Shown piece by piece: positions 44,201-52,169 of a DNA stretch of 64,000 nucleotides. A program made the translations under genes and the position numbers. Origin of the DNA: Flavobacterium beibuense F44-8 (GTDB lineage Bacteria; Bacteroidota; Bacteroidia; Flavobacteriales; Flavobacteriaceae). The stretch is taken from assembly GCF_000769915.1 (NCBI RefSeq), contig NZ_JRLV01000008.1:62001-126000 (forward strand). Direction: 5' to 3'. The stretch's first letter is position 1; every line of letters begins with the position of its first letter. The notes under the pieces were generated by a model that saw only the letters and a list, made by a program, of their open reading frames with translations, did no database searches and had not been told where the DNA came from.

Positions 44201-44390
44201 CGACAGGGTGGCTGTTAAAGGTAATAAGGCTTGGTTACTGGATTATAAAACGGGAGCACATCAGCCTAAATATGAAAAGCAGCTGGCTGAATATGAAAAG
44301 GCACTACAGGAAATGGGCTTTGAAGTTGCTAAAAAAGCATTAGTCTATATAGGAGAAACCATAAATGTGGTACATTTGTCGCAAAATTAG
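41238..44390 (+). CDS. UvrD/AddA-like helicase-nuclease subunit
   Basis: Superfamily 1A helicase fused to a C-terminal PD-(D/E)XK nuclease, the AddA/RecB-type half of a double-strand-break processing enzyme. It starts at GTG 41238. The Walker A is ASAGSGKT (11-18), with AITFTNKAVEEMKNRI behind it. The DEAD-like motif is FIDEFQDTSQMQW. Motif III GDPKQSIYRWRGG, motif V (RIMTIHKSKGLEFPVVIFP) and motif VI (YVALTRAEEQLY) are all intact. The C-terminal nuclease has WLLDYKTG with the active Asp and Lys. The 1050 residues are shorter than Bacillus AddA (about 1230). Its partner gene lies 2.8 kb downstream, beyond kbl and ompA. Confidence 0.9.
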   Translation: MKKAAFSIYNASAGSGKTYMLVKEYLKILLLAGSDDAYRKILAITFTNKAVEEMKNRIIANLSEFSKDEPDVKAEGLMKTLSVETGLSLATIKDKSKAIIKHIIHNYASFDISTIDRFTHKVIRAFAHDLNLSVSFDVSLETDNLLQEAVDAIIAKAGENDVLTNLLVDFSVDKTDNDKSWDVTYELFEIGKLLINENNRNEVAQFSDKPIEEFLFIKEKLKQNIEQLEEDSRQTADAIFALLEQKGIDLKSFSRGTFPNHVGYIQKGELKSTHKKYHEPEDIAVNKAAKDREVIEGISGELIAMLKRAYVNYEKKNFYEAFLKNITPLSLLNSISQELERIQKEQNVLSISEFNAIIYREIQNQPAPFIYERLGERYRHFFIDEFQDTSQMQWFNLIPLIDNSLASEDMGVKGSLMVVGDPKQSIYRWRGGKAEQFIELSKEYNPFSNPDKEIIELGQNYRSYSEVINFNNELFSMLSDEFDDPDYKDLYANHSRQDFNSKTGGYVNISFLPEVQKQDDAEDAPDKNQLYLETVLQTIQKVREKGFAYRDIVLLTRKRQPGVLLANFLTENKIPILSSETLLIENAAEVKLIINLLRYLKSNANKEAKAHFLYFAATSKGMGEKTHDFISEGMEQPNEEQLEAWLEEHGIHISFRNCRKRSLYEAVESIIDAFIKNKSNQSYVQYFLDLVLEKDVRSQSGISDFLEYWDNNGSKFSIPSPEGNDAVRIMTIHKSKGLEFPVVIFPFAEEDYAKSPRSKLWLELDDETLGFQKALIDSKKEVAEYGEKASQLYHIKSQEELLDNINILYVALTRAEEQLYIISGKNFTSKGELTNNMSSYFVKYLMQKGLYNDTDLEYEFGSPNKISDNEEYVSYQETIKVVGERFSPRGVKIAQRESLMWGTNQLKAIEFGNVMHEILSFIETASDIDLAVIKAIEAGLVTAAQEQEIKQSLESIVNHEELKVFFAEGVTVFNEQNIIRRNIQNIKPDRVAVKGNKAWLLDYKTGAHQPKYEKQLAEYEKALQEMGFEVAKKALVYIGETINVVHLSQN
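44371..44378 (+). promoter_or_regulatory. -7 promoter element of kbl, inside the addA 3' end
   Basis: TACATTTG, exact match, 50 bases before the kbl start and within the last codons of addA. It could give kbl its own transcript. Confidence 0.35.
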
Positions 44391-44428
44391 AGTTGATTTA
44401 CACCATAAAAATATTAAACTGATAAACT

Positions 44429-45622
44429 ATGTACGGAAAAATCAAGAATTATTTAGAGCAGGAGCTTGATGCTATCAAAGAAAACGGATTGTATAAAAAG
44501 GAGCGCATTATCGCTTCTCCTCAAGGAGCAGAAATTACCCTTGATTCAGGACAAAAGGTACTTAACTTTTGTGCTAACAATTATCTTGGGCTTTCATCTC
44601 ACCCAGAGGTGATCAAAGCAGCAAAAGATGCGCTTGATACTCACGGTTTCGGTATGTCTTCAGTTCGTTTTATTTGTGGTACACAGGATATACATAAAAC
44701 ACTGGAACAAAAAATAGCTGATTTTTACGGAACAGAAGATACTATTCTTTATGCTGCGGCTTTTGATGCTAACGGTGGTGTTTTTGAACCGCTTTTAGGA
44801 GAGGAAGATGCGATTATATCAGACAGTCTTAACCATGCTTCTATTATAGACGGAGTTCGTCTTTGTAAAGCAGGACGCTACCGTTATGAAAATAACAATA
44901 TGGAAGAGCTTGAAAAGCAACTTATAAAAGCTAACGAAGACGGCAGAAGGTTTAAGCTTATAGTTACTGATGGTGTTTTCTCTATGGACGGTCTTGTGGC
45001 TCCTTTAGATAAGATTTGTGACCTTGCCGATAAGTATGATGCTATGGTAATGGTAGACGAATGTCATGCTGCAGGTTTTATAGGTGCTACCGGTAAAGGT
45101 ACACTTGAGGCTAAAAATGTAATGGGTAGGGTAGATATTATAACCGGTACTCTTGGTAAGGCTTTAGGTGGTGCTATGGGTGGTTACACTACAGCTAAAA
45201 AAGAGGTTATAGAGATATTGAGACAACGTTCAAGACCATACCTGTTCTCTAACTCGCTGGCACCTTCAATAGTTGGAGCTTCAATTAAAGTTTTCGAACT
45301 ATTAAGTGAAAGTACTGAATTAAGAGATCAGTTGGAGTGGAATACCAACTATTTTAAAGATGGTATGAAAAAGGCCGGTTTTGATATTATAGACGGAGAT
45401 TCTGCTATTGTTCCTGTAATGTTATATGATGCGAAGCTTTCTCAGAAAATGGCCGATAAGCTTCTTGAAAAAGGAATCTATGTTATAGGGTTCTTTTACC
45501 CTGTTGTTCCTAAAGATAAAGCCAGGATAAGAGTGCAACTTTCTGCTGCTCATACAAAAGAGCATTTGGATAAGGCAATCGCTGCTTTTACTGAAGTAGG
45601 CAGAGAATTAACGATAATTTAA
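44429..45622 (+). CDS. kbl: Glycine C-acetyltransferase (2-amino-3-ketobutyrate CoA ligase)
   Basis: PLP enzyme cleaving 2-amino-3-oxobutyrate with CoA to glycine and acetyl-CoA, the second step of threonine breakdown. The 397 residues fit. The PLP lysine is Lys244 in [15 protein letters not shown], the pyridoxal-contacting Asp is in [14 protein letters not shown], and [16 protein letters not shown] is near the N-terminus. Family members KBL, serine palmitoyltransferase and AONS look alike. The NYLGLSSHP and [12 protein letters not shown] segments favour KBL. No threonine dehydrogenase gene is nearby. Confidence 0.92.
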   Translation: MYGKIKNYLEQELDAIKENGLYKKERIIASPQGAEITLDSGQKVLNFCANNYLGLSSHPEVIKAAKDALDTHGFGMSSVRFICGTQDIHKTLEQKIADFYGTEDTILYAAAFDANGGVFEPLLGEEDAIISDSLNHASIIDGVRLCKAGRYRYENNNMEELEKQLIKANEDGRRFKLIVTDGVFSMDGLVAPLDKICDLADKYDAMVMVDECHAAGFIGATGKGTLEAKNVMGRVDIITGTLGKALGGAMGGYTTAKKEVIEILRQRSRPYLFSNSLAPSIVGASIKVFELLSESTELRDQLEWNTNYFKDGMKKAGFDIIDGDSAIVPVMLYDAKLSQKMADKLLEKGIYVIGFFYPVVPKDKARIRVQLSAAHTKEHLDKAIAAFTEVGRELTII

Positions 45623-45665
45623 CTACATTTTTGGGTTTTAAGTAGGATAATTTGTATTAAATAGT

Positions 45666-45696
45666 TTTGTTGTTATTTCGTAACACGCTAAATTTG
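45666..45696 (+). promoter_or_regulatory. Promoter of the OmpA-family gene
   Basis: TTTG (45666-45669), 19-base spacer, TAAATTTG (45689-45696), 36 bases before the ATG at 45733. A textbook Bacteroidota promoter. Confidence 0.75.
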
Positions 45697-45732
45697 TCTA
45701 CTATAACCTATTTGTAATTAAAATAAAAAAGT

Positions 45733-47124
45733 ATGAAACATCTTAACAAATTAATCGTTGCTGCATGCATGGCAGTGGGCTTGAATGCTCACGCGCAGGA
45801 CGAAAACAACCCATGGGCTGTTTCTTTTGGTGTCAATGCAGTTGATACCAGAACAAGCACTGCTGATGATTTTGGTGATAGATTCAGTGAGTTCTTTAAT
45901 GCTAAGGATCACTGGAACATCATTCCTTCAGTTTCTTATTTAAATGTTTCCCGTTATGTTGGGCAAAACCTTTCGGTTGGTTTAACAGGATCGGTTAATA
46001 AAATCGACAAGCTTGTCGTTAAAGGAGACGATGGAGAACGTAGTGTTATCAATCCGGGTGATGTAAGTTACTATGGTCTTGATGCCTCTGTTAAATACAG
46101 CTTCATGAACATGATTGGTTCAAAATGGTTTGACCCTGCACTTTATGTAGGTGGAGGTTACACCTGGATGGATGATAATGGAGATGCTACATTTAACTTT
46201 GGTGCTCAGTTTAACTTCTGGTTTACTGAGAATGTAGCTTTAACACTTCAGTCTGGTTACAAAAAATCATTTGAGGATGACAGAATGGTACTTCCTTCTC
46301 ACTTCCAGCACATGGCGGGTCTTACTTTCAAATTTGGAGGAAAAGACACAGATAAGGATGGTATCTACGATAAAGACGATTTATGTCCAAACGAGCCAGG
46401 TCTAAAAGAATTCCAGGGATGTCCTGATAGTGACGGAGATGGTATTCCGGATAAAGATGACCAATGTCCAAACGAAGCAGGTACTGCTGAGTTTAACGGA
46501 TGTCCTGATACAGATGGTGACGGTATTCCTGATAAAAACGATGCTTGTCCGGATGTAGCAGGTGTTAAATCACTACAGGGTTGTCCTGATGCTGACAGTG
46601 ACGGTATTGCTGATAAAGATGATAAATGTCCAAATGAGGCAGGACCAAAAGAAAACGGTGGTTGCCCATGGCCGGATTCAGACGGTGACGGTGTATTAGA
46701 CAAAGACGATATGTGTCCTGAAGTTAAAGGTACTGCTGCTAACCGCGGATGTCCTGAAGTTACTGAAGAAGTTATGAAACAACTTAACGACTATGCAAGA
46801 ACTATTCTGTTCAATAGTGGTAAGGCTACTTTCAAAGAAGAAACTTACGAAGTTCTTGAGAACATGAAAGAAATCTTAAAAGAGTACCCTCACGCTAAAT
46901 TTAGCTTAGAAGGTCATACAGATAGCGATGGTAGTAATGCACTTAACCAAACTCTATCTGAAAACAGAGCTCAGGCTGTTAAAACTTACCTTGTTGAGCA
47001 CGGTATTGCTACCGACAGGTTAAGAGCTGTAGGTTTTGGTGAAACTAAACCAATTGCTTCTAACAAAACGAGAGCTGGTAAAGCACAAAACAGAAGGGTT
47101 GAAGTTAAACTTATCAAAGATTAA
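45733..47124 (+). CDS. OmpA-family outer-membrane protein with thrombospondin type 3 repeats
   Basis: Abundant outer-membrane protein that ties the outer membrane to peptidoglycan. A signal peptide spans 1-22 (ends AHAQ). A small beta-barrel occupies about 23-200 (ends [10 protein letters not shown]). Five calcium-binding-type thrombospondin-3 repeats cover 205-341, with [13 protein letters not shown] units. The ten Cys come in pairs 12 apart, and the first four units repeat at exactly 27 residues (81 bases). The C-terminal OmpA domain contains [21 protein letters not shown] and [10 protein letters not shown], the peptidoglycan-binding pattern. It has its own promoter and terminator, so it interrupts addA-addB as an independent unit. 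Confidence 0.96.
   Translation: MKHLNKLIVAACMAVGLNAHAQDENNPWAVSFGVNAVDTRTSTADDFGDRFSEFFNAKDHWNIIPSVSYLNVSRYVGQNLSVGLTGSVNKIDKLVVKGDDGERSVINPGDVSYYGLDASVKYSFMNMIGSKWFDPALYVGGGYTWMDDNGDATFNFGAQFNFWFTENVALTLQSGYKKSFEDDRMVLPSHFQHMAGLTFKFGGKDTDKDGIYDKDDLCPNEPGLKEFQGCPDSDGDGIPDKDDQCPNEAGTAEFNGCPDTDGDGIPDKNDACPDVAGVKSLQGCPDADSDGIADKDDKCPNEAGPKENGGCPWPDSDGDGVLDKDDMCPEVKGTAANRGCPEVTEEVMKQLNDYARTILFNSGKATFKEETYEVLENMKEILKEYPHAKFSLEGHTDSDGSNALNQTLSENRAQAVKTYLVEHGIATDRLRAVGFGETKPIASNKTRAGKAQNRRVEVKLIKD
46345..46755 (+). repeat. 81-base thrombospondin-3 repeat array in the OmpA gene
   Basis: Five tandem units coding for Cys-paired, Asp-rich loops. The first four have an 81-base period and the last is offset by 2 residues (a PW insertion). 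Units differ in sequence, so the array is old rather than freshly duplicated. Confidence 0.8.
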
Positions 47125-47146
47125 GTTAACCCTCTAAAATAAATTG

Positions 47147-47177
47147 AAACGCCCCGGAAAAACCGGGGCGTTTTTTT
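47147..47177 (+). terminator. Terminator after the OmpA gene
   Basis: Perfect 11-pair stem AAACGCCCCGG with CCGGGGCGTTT, 5-base loop, run of T. It covers an in-frame TTG at 47144, excluding it as the start of the next gene. Confidence 0.92.
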
Positions 47178-47188
47178 ATTTTTATACC

Positions 47189-49963
47189 ATGACACAAAAT
47201 ACTTTTCTGGATAAGCTAAGCGAAAAAATAGTAAGCAGTTACCCTGATAAACTTCAGGATATTGTTATCGTACTTCCTAATAAAAGAGCAAAGGTTTTTC
47301 TTTTGGAGGCATTAAAAAGGCAACTTACTACAACTGTTTTTGCGCCGGAGATTATCAGTATCGAAGATTTTGTACAAAACGTTTCGGGTATTAGGGCTAT
47401 AGATCCTATTGAGCTATTGTTTGAGTTTTATTCGGTTTATCTTGGGCTTACCGAGAAAGAAAAGCAACAGCCTTTTGAAAATTTTGCCAATTGGGGTAAA
47501 ACCCTGCTACAGGATTTTAACGAGATTGATCGTTACCTGCTAAATCCTAAACACGTACTTTCCTACCTAAAGGATATAGAAGATATTAAGCACTGGTCAC
47601 TGGATATGGAGAAGAGGACTACCATGATAGAGAATTATCTGGAGTTTTGGAATTTGTTACCAGTGTATTATGATGCGTTGTATGAACATCTGCTTAAAAA
47701 AGAGGCAGGATATCAGGGACTGGTGTACAGGGAGGCAGTTGGTAATATCAATCATTTTTCAAACGCTTTTAAGAAACACAAACTGGTTTTTGCCGGGTTT
47801 AATGCGCTTAATGCTGCCGAAGAGCGTATTATAAGACATTTGCTTTCATCTGGGCAGGCAGAAATTTACTGGGATATAGATGAAACTTTTTTAAATGACC
47901 CTTACCATGATGCAGGGCTCTTTATAAGACGCTTTAAGCAATCATGGAGGGAATACCATACACAGCCTTTTGAGTGGATTGCTAACGATTTTAGCAAAGA
48001 AAAGAATATAAAGATTATTGGTACGCCAAAAACGGTTGGGCAGGCAAAAATTGCAGGGCAGCTTGTAGAGAAATTACAGACCGAAGGACACGGGCTGGAT
48101 AAAACGGCACTGGTGCTTGGGGAAGAAAATATGCTTATCCCTATGCTGTACAGTTTACCAAACAGTGTGGGTAGCCTTAACATTACTATGGGGTACAGTA
48201 GCAAGAACAATCCGGCACAGCTGCTTATCCAGAAACTGTTTAAAATGCATACCAATGCCATTAACAGGAGTGAAACCAGTTATACGCTGTATTACAGGGA
48301 GGTGCTGGATGTACTAACGCACCCTTTGATAGAACCACATTCGGGAGCTTCTTATCTGGTAGATGTAATCAATAAAAACAATATTACTTTTTTCTCGCTT
48401 AATAAACTGTTTGAAATACAGGGGGAGGCTTCGCCTTTCTTTACCCTGCTGTTTGAACGATGGGATAATGATGTGAAATCGGTACTGGGCCGGCTGTCTG
48501 ATATACTGTTGATGCTTAAAGAGTTTATGGGTAGTGATGATGAGGAGGAAAAAATAGCCAAAGCCTTTTTATATTCGGTATTTAAGGTAATCAATAAACT
48601 GATTAATTATACCGACTCACACCCCGAACTGAATAACCTCGCCGTACTTTATACCATTTACAAACAGGTGGTAGAACTGGCTGAGGTTTCTTTTGAAGGC
48701 GAACCGTTAACCGGACTTCAGGTTATGGGGGTACTGGAAAGTCGTGTGCTTGATTTTGAAAATGTAATCATCACCTCAATGAATGAGGGGAAATTCCCGT
48801 CGGGTAAAACCCAAAACTCATTTATCCCCTATGACGTGAAAAGGGAACTGGGATTGCCTACTTACAAGGAAAAGGACGCGATTTACAGTTACCACTTTTA
48901 CCATTTGCTTATGAGGGCAAAAAACATTTACCTGCTGTACAATACCGAAAGTGAAGGGCTTGATGCAGGGGAACGCAGCCGCTTTTTGACGCAGCTTGAA
49001 ATTGAGAAAAAACCACTGCATAATCTTGAGAGTACAATTTACAATGCCTACCTGCCTGATAAGGCTTATGAGCCTATGCTGATACAAAAGTCAGATAAGG
49101 TTATGGAGAGACTAAAGGAGATTGCTACTGGTAGAGGTTTTTCACCATCGGCATTAACGGGGTATATCCGTAACCCAATACAGTTTTACTATCAAAGGGT
49201 ATTGCGTATCCGTGAGGTTGATGAGGTAGAGGAGAGTATTGCTCTTAATACCCTGGGTACTATCATTCATGGTGCATTGGAGGAACTCTACAAACCTTTT
49301 CTGGGTAAATTCCTTACCGTTCAGGATATAGACGGTATGAAAGCTCTTGTTGATGATGAAGTGATGCGACAGTTTGTTTTGGTATACAAAGAAGGCGAGA
49401 TTAAAAAAGGGCGTAATCTGCTCGCTTTTGAGGTGGCAAAGCGTAATGTACACAATCTGCTCAAACAGGAACGAAGGCTGATAGAAGAGGGTGATGCTGT
49501 AAAAGTATTGGCTCTGGAAGAAACCTTTGAACGCTGGCTGGAAGACAGCAGGCTGCCTTATGCTGTGAAAATATCGGGTAATATTGACCGTATTGAACAG
49601 CGTAATGGTAAAATTAGGATAGTGGATTACAAAACGGGTAAGGTGGAAAAAAACAATCTCGTACTTAAAACATGGGAAGGATTACCTGCCGATATTAAAA
49701 ACGAAAAGATAATACAGCTGCTTACCTATGCTTTTATGTACGAGCCTAACGTAAACGGTATGGAAACCGAAGCTGGGATCATATCTTTCAAGAATATGAA
49801 AACCGGATTTATGAACTTCAGTTTTAAGGAAGGTGCTGAGCGTAGTGCGCCGATTGTTAACAGTATTGATATGGATATGCTGGCTCAGTTCAAAACAGAG
49901 CTTATAGGGCTGATAAATGAAATTCTTAATCCTGATATTCCTTTTGAGGAAAAACTGGATTAG
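47189..49963 (+). CDS. AddB-like PD-(D/E)XK nuclease subunit without cysteines
   Basis: Second subunit of the AddAB-type helicase-nuclease, an inactivated helicase with a C-terminal nuclease. The start is placed at ATG 47189; a longer frame beginning at TTG 47144 lies inside the OmpA terminator. That gives 924 residues. Helicase-like remnants include IVIVLPNKRAKVFLLEAL, and the late segment VIITSMNEGKFPSGKTQNSFIPYD. The nuclease core is KIRIVDYKTGKVEKN, with IIQLLTYAFMY following. The whole protein contains no Cys, so the Fe-S cluster known from Bacillus AddB cannot be present; the place of the usual CP motif reads RNPIQFYYQ. Confidence 0.85.
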   Translation: MTQNTFLDKLSEKIVSSYPDKLQDIVIVLPNKRAKVFLLEALKRQLTTTVFAPEIISIEDFVQNVSGIRAIDPIELLFEFYSVYLGLTEKEKQQPFENFANWGKTLLQDFNEIDRYLLNPKHVLSYLKDIEDIKHWSLDMEKRTTMIENYLEFWNLLPVYYDALYEHLLKKEAGYQGLVYREAVGNINHFSNAFKKHKLVFAGFNALNAAEERIIRHLLSSGQAEIYWDIDETFLNDPYHDAGLFIRRFKQSWREYHTQPFEWIANDFSKEKNIKIIGTPKTVGQAKIAGQLVEKLQTEGHGLDKTALVLGEENMLIPMLYSLPNSVGSLNITMGYSSKNNPAQLLIQKLFKMHTNAINRSETSYTLYYREVLDVLTHPLIEPHSGASYLVDVINKNNITFFSLNKLFEIQGEASPFFTLLFERWDNDVKSVLGRLSDILLMLKEFMGSDDEEEKIAKAFLYSVFKVINKLINYTDSHPELNNLAVLYTIYKQVVELAEVSFEGEPLTGLQVMGVLESRVLDFENVIITSMNEGKFPSGKTQNSFIPYDVKRELGLPTYKEKDAIYSYHFYHLLMRAKNIYLLYNTESEGLDAGERSRFLTQLEIEKKPLHNLESTIYNAYLPDKAYEPMLIQKSDKVMERLKEIATGRGFSPSALTGYIRNPIQFYYQRVLRIREVDEVEESIALNTLGTIIHGALEELYKPFLGKFLTVQDIDGMKALVDDEVMRQFVLVYKEGEIKKGRNLLAFEVAKRNVHNLLKQERRLIEEGDAVKVLALEETFERWLEDSRLPYAVKISGNIDRIEQRNGKIRIVDYKTGKVEKNNLVLKTWEGLPADIKNEKIIQLLTYAFMYEPNVNGMETEAGIISFKNMKTGFMNFSFKEGAERSAPIVNSIDMDMLAQFKTELIGLINEILNPDIPFEEKLD

Positions 49964-49990
49964 AACGCTTTGTTTGTTGCTTGTGCAGGA

Positions 49991-50776
49991 TTACAGGATT
50001 GCTTTGTAAAACTGTAACAGATCGGTTGTAAGGGCTTCCCTGTTCTCTATGTGTGCCATGTGTCCGTCAGGGTAGGTAATAAGTTTTACTTTAGTACCAT
50101 CCAGTTGGCTAAGGCTGTCCTGATAATTCATTACCGGATCTTTTTTCCCTAATACTAGTAGTACAGGTATATCTGTAGTGTGCAGTAGTATTTCTCGGTC
50201 CTTACGTATTTTCATGCCTTCCAGTGCGGCAACAATTCCCTGAACCGGAGTTTTTAGGGCTTCATTACGCACCGCTTCAATCTCTGCTGTTAGGCGTTCC
50301 CTGTTTTCTTCGCTAAAAAGATTAGCAATGGCAAGGCGCACAAAGTTGGCATAACTTTGTTTTACGGCATTAATAGCCCTGTCGCGGTTAAGTTTTCGCT
50401 CTTCGCTATCGGCTTTTGAGGTGGAGTTTTGCAATACAATACCTTTAACCATATCAGGATACAACTCGGCTATTGCCAGTGCCACATATCCGCCCATAGA
50501 ATGCCCTGTAAAAACAGCTTCGGTTATTTCTAACTCTTCCAGTACGGCATATACAACATCTGCCATGTCTTCCATAGTGTGAATGTAACCTATGCAGTCG
50601 GTTTGCCCATGTCCCAAAAGATCTACAGTAATAACACGGTAGTATTTGGAGAACTCGGTTATGTAGTGTTTCCACATATTACTGTTTTCCAAAAAGCCAT
50701 GTAATAACACAAGGGCAGGACCGTTTCCGGTATCGGTATAACTTACAGTCGAGTTTTTATAGTGGATATGTTTCAA
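49991..50776 (-). CDS. Alpha/beta hydrolase
   Basis: Serine hydrolase of the alpha/beta fold with unknown substrate. The nucleophile elbow is GHSMGG with Ser93, the oxyanion region is VLLHGFLENSNMW near residue 23, and LLGHGQTD is at about 53. The catalytic acid and His sit in VLGKKDPVMN and DGHMAHIENREAL. The 261 residues fit short esterase or BioH-like members. No signal peptide. It is convergent with the AddB gene and divergent from abiH; nothing around it suggests a substrate. Confidence 0.88.
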   Translation of the reverse strand: MKHIHYKNSTVSYTDTGNGPALVLLHGFLENSNMWKHYITEFSKYYRVITVDLLGHGQTDCIGYIHTMEDMADVVYAVLEELEITEAVFTGHSMGGYVALAIAELYPDMVKGIVLQNSTSKADSEERKLNRDRAINAVKQSYANFVRLAIANLFSEENRERLTAEIEAVRNEALKTPVQGIVAALEGMKIRKDREILLHTTDIPVLLVLGKKDPVMNYQDSLSQLDGTKVKLITYPDGHMAHIENREALTTDLLQFYKAIL

Positions 50777-50863
50777 CTTGTTTTGTGTGAGGGATTAGGG
50801 GTAATTGACTGCAAAATTAATCTATCTGTATAGAAAAGAGCAAGCAAAGTTTTGTTAAATAAG

Positions 50864-50871
50864 TATATTTG
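50864..50871 (+). promoter_or_regulatory. -7 promoter element of abiH
   Basis: TATATTTG, exact match, 22 bases before the ATG at 50894. No well-spaced -33 TTG. Confidence 0.5.
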
Positions 50872-50893
50872 AAATACCTAACACACCTTTTTT

Positions 50894-52126
50894 ATGAACA
50901 GACTTGTTATTATAGGCAATGGTTTTGACCTTGCGCACGGCTTACCAACCGGATATTCTGATTTTATAAATGATTTTTGGAGGAATTTCAGAAAGTGTTT
51001 GAACACTGAAGATTATAAGAGTATTTTGGAGATAAATGAAAGCTTTGTAAATTTTCTAAATTATGGAGAAATCAATTCTTTTAAGGATTTCAAAGCTAAT
51101 ATTCTAGAATATGCAAAAGACTATGGTTTTTCTTTTCATGATGGAGGTAATCAAGGAATTTTACAGCAACATCAAAACAGGATAACCTTAATTAAATATA
51201 AAAATTATTTTTTCAAGATTATAAATGAATTACACTCTGTTCAGAATTGGATTGATATAGAAAATTTATATTTTAAAATTCTGAAAGATTGCTTAGAGGA
51301 TTCTACATTAAATAATTATCATACAGATGTTACAACTTTGAATAAAGAATTTGAACAAATAAAAGTATTGTTTGAAAAATACTTAAGTCTAAAAGTTAAT
51401 GATAAATATGATTTCAAATCGCCTCCTGAAAAAACAACTTTTCTTACCAAGTTATTCGATGTTAAATCGAGAGATAATGATTTATATTTAAGAGAGTTTA
51501 GTTATGGAGATAGGGGGAAAGTAAAAGAGAACTTAAAAGAAGTAGAGTTAAACCTATTGTTAGACAAGGAAGAGAGAGAGCAATGTTTACTTTTAAATTT
51601 CAATTATACGGCAACAGCCGATAATTATTGTAAGATTATGAATATGGATTCTGTTAAGTACGGAAAGTGTAGAATAATCCAAATTCATGGAAGGTTAAAT
51701 GATCCTGAGAATAAAATCAATTTTGGTTTTGGCGATGAAATGGATGATGATTACAAAAAGATTGAGAATAAGGATGATAATGAGTATCTACGAAATATAA
51801 AATCGTTTCAGTACCTACAAAATTCAAATTATAAGGATATGCTTGATTTTGTTGAAAGTGAGATATTTCAGGTATATATAATGGGGCACTCCTGTGGATT
51901 GTCTGACAGGATTTTATTGAATAAGATATTCGAACATCATAATTGTAAATCGATAAAAGTATTCTATTATAAAAATGGTGACTGGGATAACTATACAGAG
52001 ATAATACAAAACATATCCCGCCATTTTAATAAAAAAGAAATGATGCGTGAAAAGATTGTCAATAAAACCCTATGCCAGCCTTTACCACAAGAAATAAGGT
52101 TTAAAGAAAAAAATAACGGCTCATAA
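50894..52126 (+). CDS. AbiH-family abortive infection protein
   Basis: Predicted anti-phage abortive-infection protein. The AbiH hallmark opens the protein: LVIIGNGFDLAHGLPTGYSDF (a glycine loop at 7-17 and GLPT). Next come NWIDIENLYFKIL (119-131), LLLNFNYTATAD (232-243), IIQIHGRLND (261-270) and MGHSCGLSDRILL (330-342). Glycine loop, NYT, IHG and GHSxxxSD follow the same order as the NAD-site elements of SIR2-type proteins, an analogy I infer. The 410 residues fit AbiH. It is visibly AT-richer than its neighbours and stands alone with its own promoter and terminator, features of an acquired defence gene. No toxin-antitoxin partner or mobile element is adjacent. Confidence 0.88.
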   Translation: MNRLVIIGNGFDLAHGLPTGYSDFINDFWRNFRKCLNTEDYKSILEINESFVNFLNYGEINSFKDFKANILEYAKDYGFSFHDGGNQGILQQHQNRITLIKYKNYFFKIINELHSVQNWIDIENLYFKILKDCLEDSTLNNYHTDVTTLNKEFEQIKVLFEKYLSLKVNDKYDFKSPPEKTTFLTKLFDVKSRDNDLYLREFSYGDRGKVKENLKEVELNLLLDKEEREQCLLLNFNYTATADNYCKIMNMDSVKYGKCRIIQIHGRLNDPENKINFGFGDEMDDDYKKIENKDDNEYLRNIKSFQYLQNSNYKDMLDFVESEIFQVYIMGHSCGLSDRILLNKIFEHHNCKSIKVFYYKNGDWDNYTEIIQNISRHFNKKEMMREKIVNKTLCQPLPQEIRFKEKNNGS

Positions 52127-52146
52127 TTATGAGCCGTTATTTTTTT
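52112..52146. terminator. Bidirectional terminator of abiH, containing its stop codon
   Basis: A near-perfect palindrome AATAACGGCTCATAA with TTATGAGCCGTTATT, then a T-run on the plus strand. The abiH TAA (52124-52126) lies in its centre. It separates the convergent abiH and pepP genes. Confidence 0.9.
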
Positions 52147-52169
52147 ATATCGCAATTAACCAGTATTAG

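Noticed and set aside
46345-46755. Thrombospondin-3 repeats as recent tandem duplication or phase-variable repeat
   Set aside because: Units have diverged in sequence and keep function-related Cys spacing, so they are a stable protein domain rather than an unstable DNA repeat.
47144-47188. TTG start of the AddB gene
   Set aside because: It is inside the strong OmpA terminator; the ATG at 47189 is free of it.
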